A program made the position numbers and the translations under genes. Below the pieces are notes generated by a model, which was not told the origin of the DNA, ran no database searches, and saw only the letters and a list, made by a program, of their open reading frames with translations. From contig NZ_BSDE01000008.1 in the NCBI RefSeq assembly GCF_030268085.1, positions 109,709-173,708 of the forward strand: a DNA stretch of 64,000 bases. The letters are read 5' to 3'. The DNA comes from Geothrix limicola. Lineage in GTDB: Bacteria; Acidobacteriota; Holophagae; Holophagales; Holophagaceae. This document shows, in pieces, positions 61,108 through 64,000 of the stretch; the stretch's first letter is position 1, and the number at the start of each line of letters is the position of its first letter.

Positions 61108-61716
61108 CTAGGACACCGCCCCCGTCTTCTCCTTCTCCGAGGGCGCCTCGATGCCATGGGCAGCCTGGGCCCGGCGCAGCGCCTTCAGCGGCATGCACCG
61201 GGCCGGGTTTCCCATGGCGATCATCCGAGGTGGCACGTCCTCCACGACGACACTGCCCGCCGAGATCACCGCATCATCACCGATGGTCACCCCCGGCTCG
61301 ACGACCACGCCATGGCCGAGCCAGACCCGGTCGCCGATGACGACGGGGGCCGTCCGGTGCCCATCATGATCCCGGACCATCGCCATCGCACCGAACATGC
61401 ATTCCTCGCCGATCCGGATGGAGCGCCGGGCCCGAAGGGAGGCGCCGTAATTGAACCCCGTGTGGACTCCGATCAGGATCTCCCCCTCGGGCTCGCACAC
61501 CAGGGACGTCGGGATGGGCCCGCTGTTGAACCAGGCCAGATCGCTCAGCGTGATCCGCTCCTCCCCCTCCACCCAGAGACGGCCGCCCCTGAGCAGTCGT
61601 ACGCGCCTGCCAAGCCGGGTGCCCCGCAGGAACACCCAGGCCCGGATGATCGACGGGATGCGGATCACCGGGAGCGCCAGGCGCCGGAGAGTGTCGAGCC
61701 AGGGCCTGGGGTTCAT
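61108..61716 (-). CDS. Hexapeptide-repeat acyltransferase (WbbJ/LbH type), first of a pair
   Basis: 202 residues from ATG 61716, which overlaps the stop of the upstream acyltransferase (ATGA). Left-handed helix repeats: VVIGDRVWLGHGVVVEPG, VTIGDDAVISAGSVVVED, ending in AMGNPARCM. Probably O-acetylation of a sugar in the locus. Confidence 0.85.
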   Translation of the reverse strand: MNPRPWLDTLRRLALPVIRIPSIIRAWVFLRGTRLGRRVRLLRGGRLWVEGEERITLSDLAWFNSGPIPTSLVCEPEGEILIGVHTGFNYGASLRARRSIRIGEECMFGAMAMVRDHDGHRTAPVVIGDRVWLGHGVVVEPGVTIGDDAVISAGSVVVEDVPPRMIAMGNPARCMPLKALRRAQAAHGIEAPSEKEKTGAVS

Positions 61717-62234
61717 GTGGGCATCCGGATGACCGCTGGATGCCCCACCACCACCGCGCCCGGAGGAGTCCGGCGTGACAGGACGGTGCACGGCCCCACC
61801 CGGGTGCCACGGCCGAGGTGGGCCCCCGGCAGCAGGATGCTGCGGGGGCCGATCAACACGTCCTCTTCGAGCACGACAGGATGGGAATCCGGAAGCACCT
61901 CGCGATCCCCCTCCAGCTGATGGAAGCTGTTGTCGAGGATCATGCTGAAGGCGCAGAGCTGGGAGCGGGCGCCGATCCGGACCGAGCGCACCGCTTCGAT
62001 GGAGGCGCCGGATTCGATCGTCACGCCATCTTCGAGGATGATTTCGGCGCCGGGAAAGGCCATGAGCAGGATCGGCGCCTGGCTGGCATCAAGGCGCACG
62101 CCAGCGCCGATCCGCACCAGTCCTTTGCCCGGGACCAGGATGCGCCCCACCACCACGGTGTCGGCGGCCAGCATGATTCGCCCCCTGGAGCCCCGCAGGC
62201 TCCAAAAGCGTTTGGCTTTCGCCCACAAGCTCAT
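61713..62234 (-). CDS. Hexapeptide-repeat acyltransferase, second of a pair
   Basis: 173 residues with hexapeptide turns (IILEDGVTIESGASIEAV, VLIGPRSILLPGAHLGRG) and the end VVVGHPAVIRMPT. A loop FSMILDNSFHQLEGDRE sits where related enzymes place the catalytic His (ILDNSFH). It is translationally coupled to the following acyltransferase. The 155-base spacer before it is shared with the divergent propeller gene and is moderately AT-rich. Confidence 0.83.
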   Translation of the reverse strand: MSLWAKAKRFWSLRGSRGRIMLAADTVVVGRILVPGKGLVRIGAGVRLDASQAPILLMAFPGAEIILEDGVTIESGASIEAVRSVRIGARSQLCAFSMILDNSFHQLEGDREVLPDSHPVVLEEDVLIGPRSILLPGAHLGRGTRVGPCTVLSRRTPPGAVVVGHPAVIRMPT

Positions 62235-62389
62235 GCTTTCTCCGGGACTAGGACTTCAGGATGCTATCAGGAAATTTACGACTCTGCGGATCACACCGCG
62301 CTTCAAATCACACATCCTCCTGATAGGCTCGGGGCTGACCTTCAACCGACCCTTCCACCCTTTGACGAGGCCATGGGGAATACGCCCAG

Positions 62390-63424
62390 ATGACATCCGA
62401 CACGCCGCTGACGATCCAAGCCGAGACCCGGGGGCGGGCCCTCTTCATCGACCGGAAGGGGAGCCTCTACATCGCCCGCAAATACCGGATCTTCCGCTCA
62501 GACGATGGCGGAGCCACGTGGAACCTGGACTGCTACGTTCCCACTTCCGGCTGGAAGCCCGTGGCTTCGACCTTCTCCCTCGCGGCGCGCGCCCTTCGCT
62601 TCAACATCCAGGCCTTCCAGGTGCTGGCCGACGGCAGCCGGGTGGCCGTGGCGCGGGATGGCATCTACCGCGCCCAGGCCGGGGAATCCCGGATGACGCG
62701 GAGCTGGGCGGTCACCCGGGGCTCGCGTCCCATCACGCTCTCGGCCGAAGGAAACCGCGTCTTCTTCGGCGAGTACGGCGGCGCCGAGATGGATCACGTG
62801 GGAGTGCGCGTCTACCTGTCCGAGGACGGCGGGCGGCACTTCGAACCCTTCTTCGAATTTCCCAAGGGCGACATCCACCACATCCACAACGTGGTCGTAG
62901 ATCCCTACGCCGATCACTACTGGGTGCTGGCGGGCGATCATGGGCGCACCCCGGGGATCGCCGCCCTTTCCAAGGATGGCCGCCACCTGGATTGGCTGGA
63001 CCGCGGCCACCAGATGGTGCGGGCCGTGAGCGTCCTGCCCCGCCCCGACCACCTGATCTACGGCTCCGATTCTGAAGTGGAACCGAACTTCCTCATCCGG
63101 CTGGACAAGAAAACCGCCAAGTGGGAGCGGCTCCTGCCCGTGGAAGGGAGCTCCCTCTATGCCGCCGACGTGAACGGCATGGCCGTCATCTCCACCAGCG
63201 TCGAGTCCAGCGCGGTGAACACCGCCCGACACTGCAGCCTGTACGCCAGCCACGACGATGCGACCTGGACGAGGCTCGTTTCCCTGGAAAAGGACCTGTG
63301 GTCCCCCATCCTGCACTTCGGCCTGATCGTGCTTCCCACGGTCCAGGATGCCTCGACCCGGCGCTGGATGTTCAGCGGCCAGGCCCTGAAGCGGCACCAC
63401 GACCGGGTCAGCCTCTGCGGCTAG
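62390..63424 (+). CDS. Beta-propeller (BNR/Asp-box) protein
   Basis: 344 residues with Asp-box signatures SDDGGATW and SEDGGRHF and several blade-like repeats (VNGMAVISTSVESSAV; LYASHDDATWTRLV). The fold is that of sialidases and photosystem-assembly-like propellers. No signal peptide is visible, which is odd if it acts on exported polymer. It ends 30 bases from the convergent beta-helix gene. Confidence 0.7.
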   Translation: MTSDTPLTIQAETRGRALFIDRKGSLYIARKYRIFRSDDGGATWNLDCYVPTSGWKPVASTFSLAARALRFNIQAFQVLADGSRVAVARDGIYRAQAGESRMTRSWAVTRGSRPITLSAEGNRVFFGEYGGAEMDHVGVRVYLSEDGGRHFEPFFEFPKGDIHHIHNVVVDPYADHYWVLAGDHGRTPGIAALSKDGRHLDWLDRGHQMVRAVSVLPRPDHLIYGSDSEVEPNFLIRLDKKTAKWERLLPVEGSSLYAADVNGMAVISTSVESSAVNTARHCSLYASHDDATWTRLVSLEKDLWSPILHFGLIVLPTVQDASTRRWMFSGQALKRHHDRVSLCG

Positions 63425-63454
63425 ACCCGGTCGGGATGGAAGACGATCTCTGGT

Positions 63455-64000
63455 TCAGCGTTTGATGCCGATCTGGGTGGTATCGATGCCGGGGAAGCCT
63501 GGGATGCTGAACATGGGGCTGGCGGACTTGAGGCTGAAGTCGAGGTTGGCCGGATCGGTGAACATCGGATCCTGGCTCAGGTTCTGACCCACGGAACTGA
63601 ACCACGAGATCGGCGCCGCCAGGGACGTTGCCGAGTTGTGCTGCCGGTAGACGTCCGTCGTGATCCCCTGATGCAGGTTCCCGTAGCACACGGATCCTTC
63701 AGGCTCCAGCCAGTGCGTTCCCTGCAGCGACGACCACGTATTCGGGATCGCAGCCACGTTCGGATACGCCGTCGCCCACGCGCCCGCCTGATAGTTGAAA
63801 TACTGGAGCTTGCCCAGCAGGTTCCAGCTCGAGCCCGACGTGTTGTTCACCACCTCGAACGCCACGTTGCTGATATCCACCCCATACCAGTGCCCTGAGA
63901 AAATGTTGTACTGCGTCTGTACGTCCCGGCCCCCGTTGTGCTGGATCGCGAACATCGGAGACACCTTGTAGAGGATGTTCCCCTCGATCTTCACGCCACT
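63455..64000 (-). CDS. Right-handed beta-helix protein (C-terminal part; runs off the right edge)
   Basis: The last 181 residues of a protein whose start is outside the window; the open frame continues to base 64000. Repeats like GVKIEGNILYKV, FEVVNNTSGSSWNLL and LDFSLKSASPMFSIPGF match the C-terminal coils and 'DF.L...SP' ending of parallel beta-helix carbohydrate-active proteins. It is probably related in role to the one at 42333-44978. Confidence 0.75.
   Translation of the reverse strand, partial: SGVKIEGNILYKVSPMFAIQHNGGRDVQTQYNIFSGHWYGVDISNVAFEVVNNTSGSSWNLLGKLQYFNYQAGAWATAYPNVAAIPNTWSSLQGTHWLEPEGSVCYGNLHQGITTDVYRQHNSATSLAAPISWFSSVGQNLSQDPMFTDPANLDFSLKSASPMFSIPGFPGIDTTQIGIKR

Overview
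The window is GC-rich, gene-dense bacterial chromosome with short spacers, many ATGA stop/start overlaps and GGAGG-type ribosome sites. The mix of a CheA/CheW/CheZ/CheY operon, an energy-taxis receptor, a DegS-free anaerobic respiratory operon (c-type cytochrome, outer-membrane barrel, polysulfide/thiosulfate-reductase-like molybdoenzyme), menaquinone methylation, FecR-type WxW-rich envelope proteins and a very large exopolysaccharide locus suggests a motile Gram-negative anaerobe or facultative anaerobe. The best guess is Acidobacteriota, class Holophagae (Geothrix-like). That placement is an inference from gene content, not from a marker gene. No CRISPR array, insertion sequence, prophage or rRNA was seen.

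Layout. 1-4,093 (minus): chemotaxis operon pilZ-cheY-cheZ-cheW(three domains)-cheA, with cheA running off the left edge. 4,239-7,757 (plus): pyrR-pyrB-ORF6N-like gene-gpmI. 7,914-10,096: a membrane Cache-PAS sensor with a small Cys/His tail domain, overlapping a P-loop ATPase gene. 10,188-16,595: two closely similar acyl-CoA dehydrogenases flanking a two-gene PAS + chemoreceptor pair (CetB/CetA-like, with a zinc-binding CZB tail) and menG. 16,679-20,618 (minus): a FecR-domain envelope protein, an exported protein of unknown function, tatD and a [2Fe-2S] ferredoxin. 20,732-27,537 (plus): a CRP/FNR-like palindrome, monoheme cytochrome, outer-membrane barrel, PsrABC-like complex and TorD-like chaperone. 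27,585-29,490: an NtrC/NtrX-type regulator, a MerR-type regulator and tRNA-Pro(GGG) with a strong terminator.

29,860 to the right edge is one exopolysaccharide/capsule locus laid out in blocks of alternating strand. It has export and control (wza, low-molecular-weight tyrosine phosphatase, wzc), a flippase and a polymerase/ligase, six glycosyltransferase genes plus a PglC-like initiating phosphoglycosyl transferase, a complete capE/capF/capG set for UDP-N-acetyl-L-fucosamine, an aminotransferase, an acetyltransferase-glycosyltransferase fusion, several hexapeptide acyltransferases, and two beta-helix proteins. The most unusual part is 54,278-60,917: an acyl carrier protein, an AMP-forming acyl ligase, a glutamine-dependent amidotransferase (AsnB type), a NadE-family synthetase, an SGNH-like lipoprotein and a PrmC-like methyltransferase in one run of genes. 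It reads as a polymer-decorating or small-acyl/amide pathway whose product cannot be named from sequence alone.

How the genes may work together: the chemotaxis operon and the PAS/CZB receptor can couple redox state to motility; the cytochrome-porin-Psr operon supplies anaerobic electron transport through menaquinone (menG); and the polysaccharide locus, plus a PilZ c-di-GMP receptor at the chemotaxis end, covers the surface-attached state.
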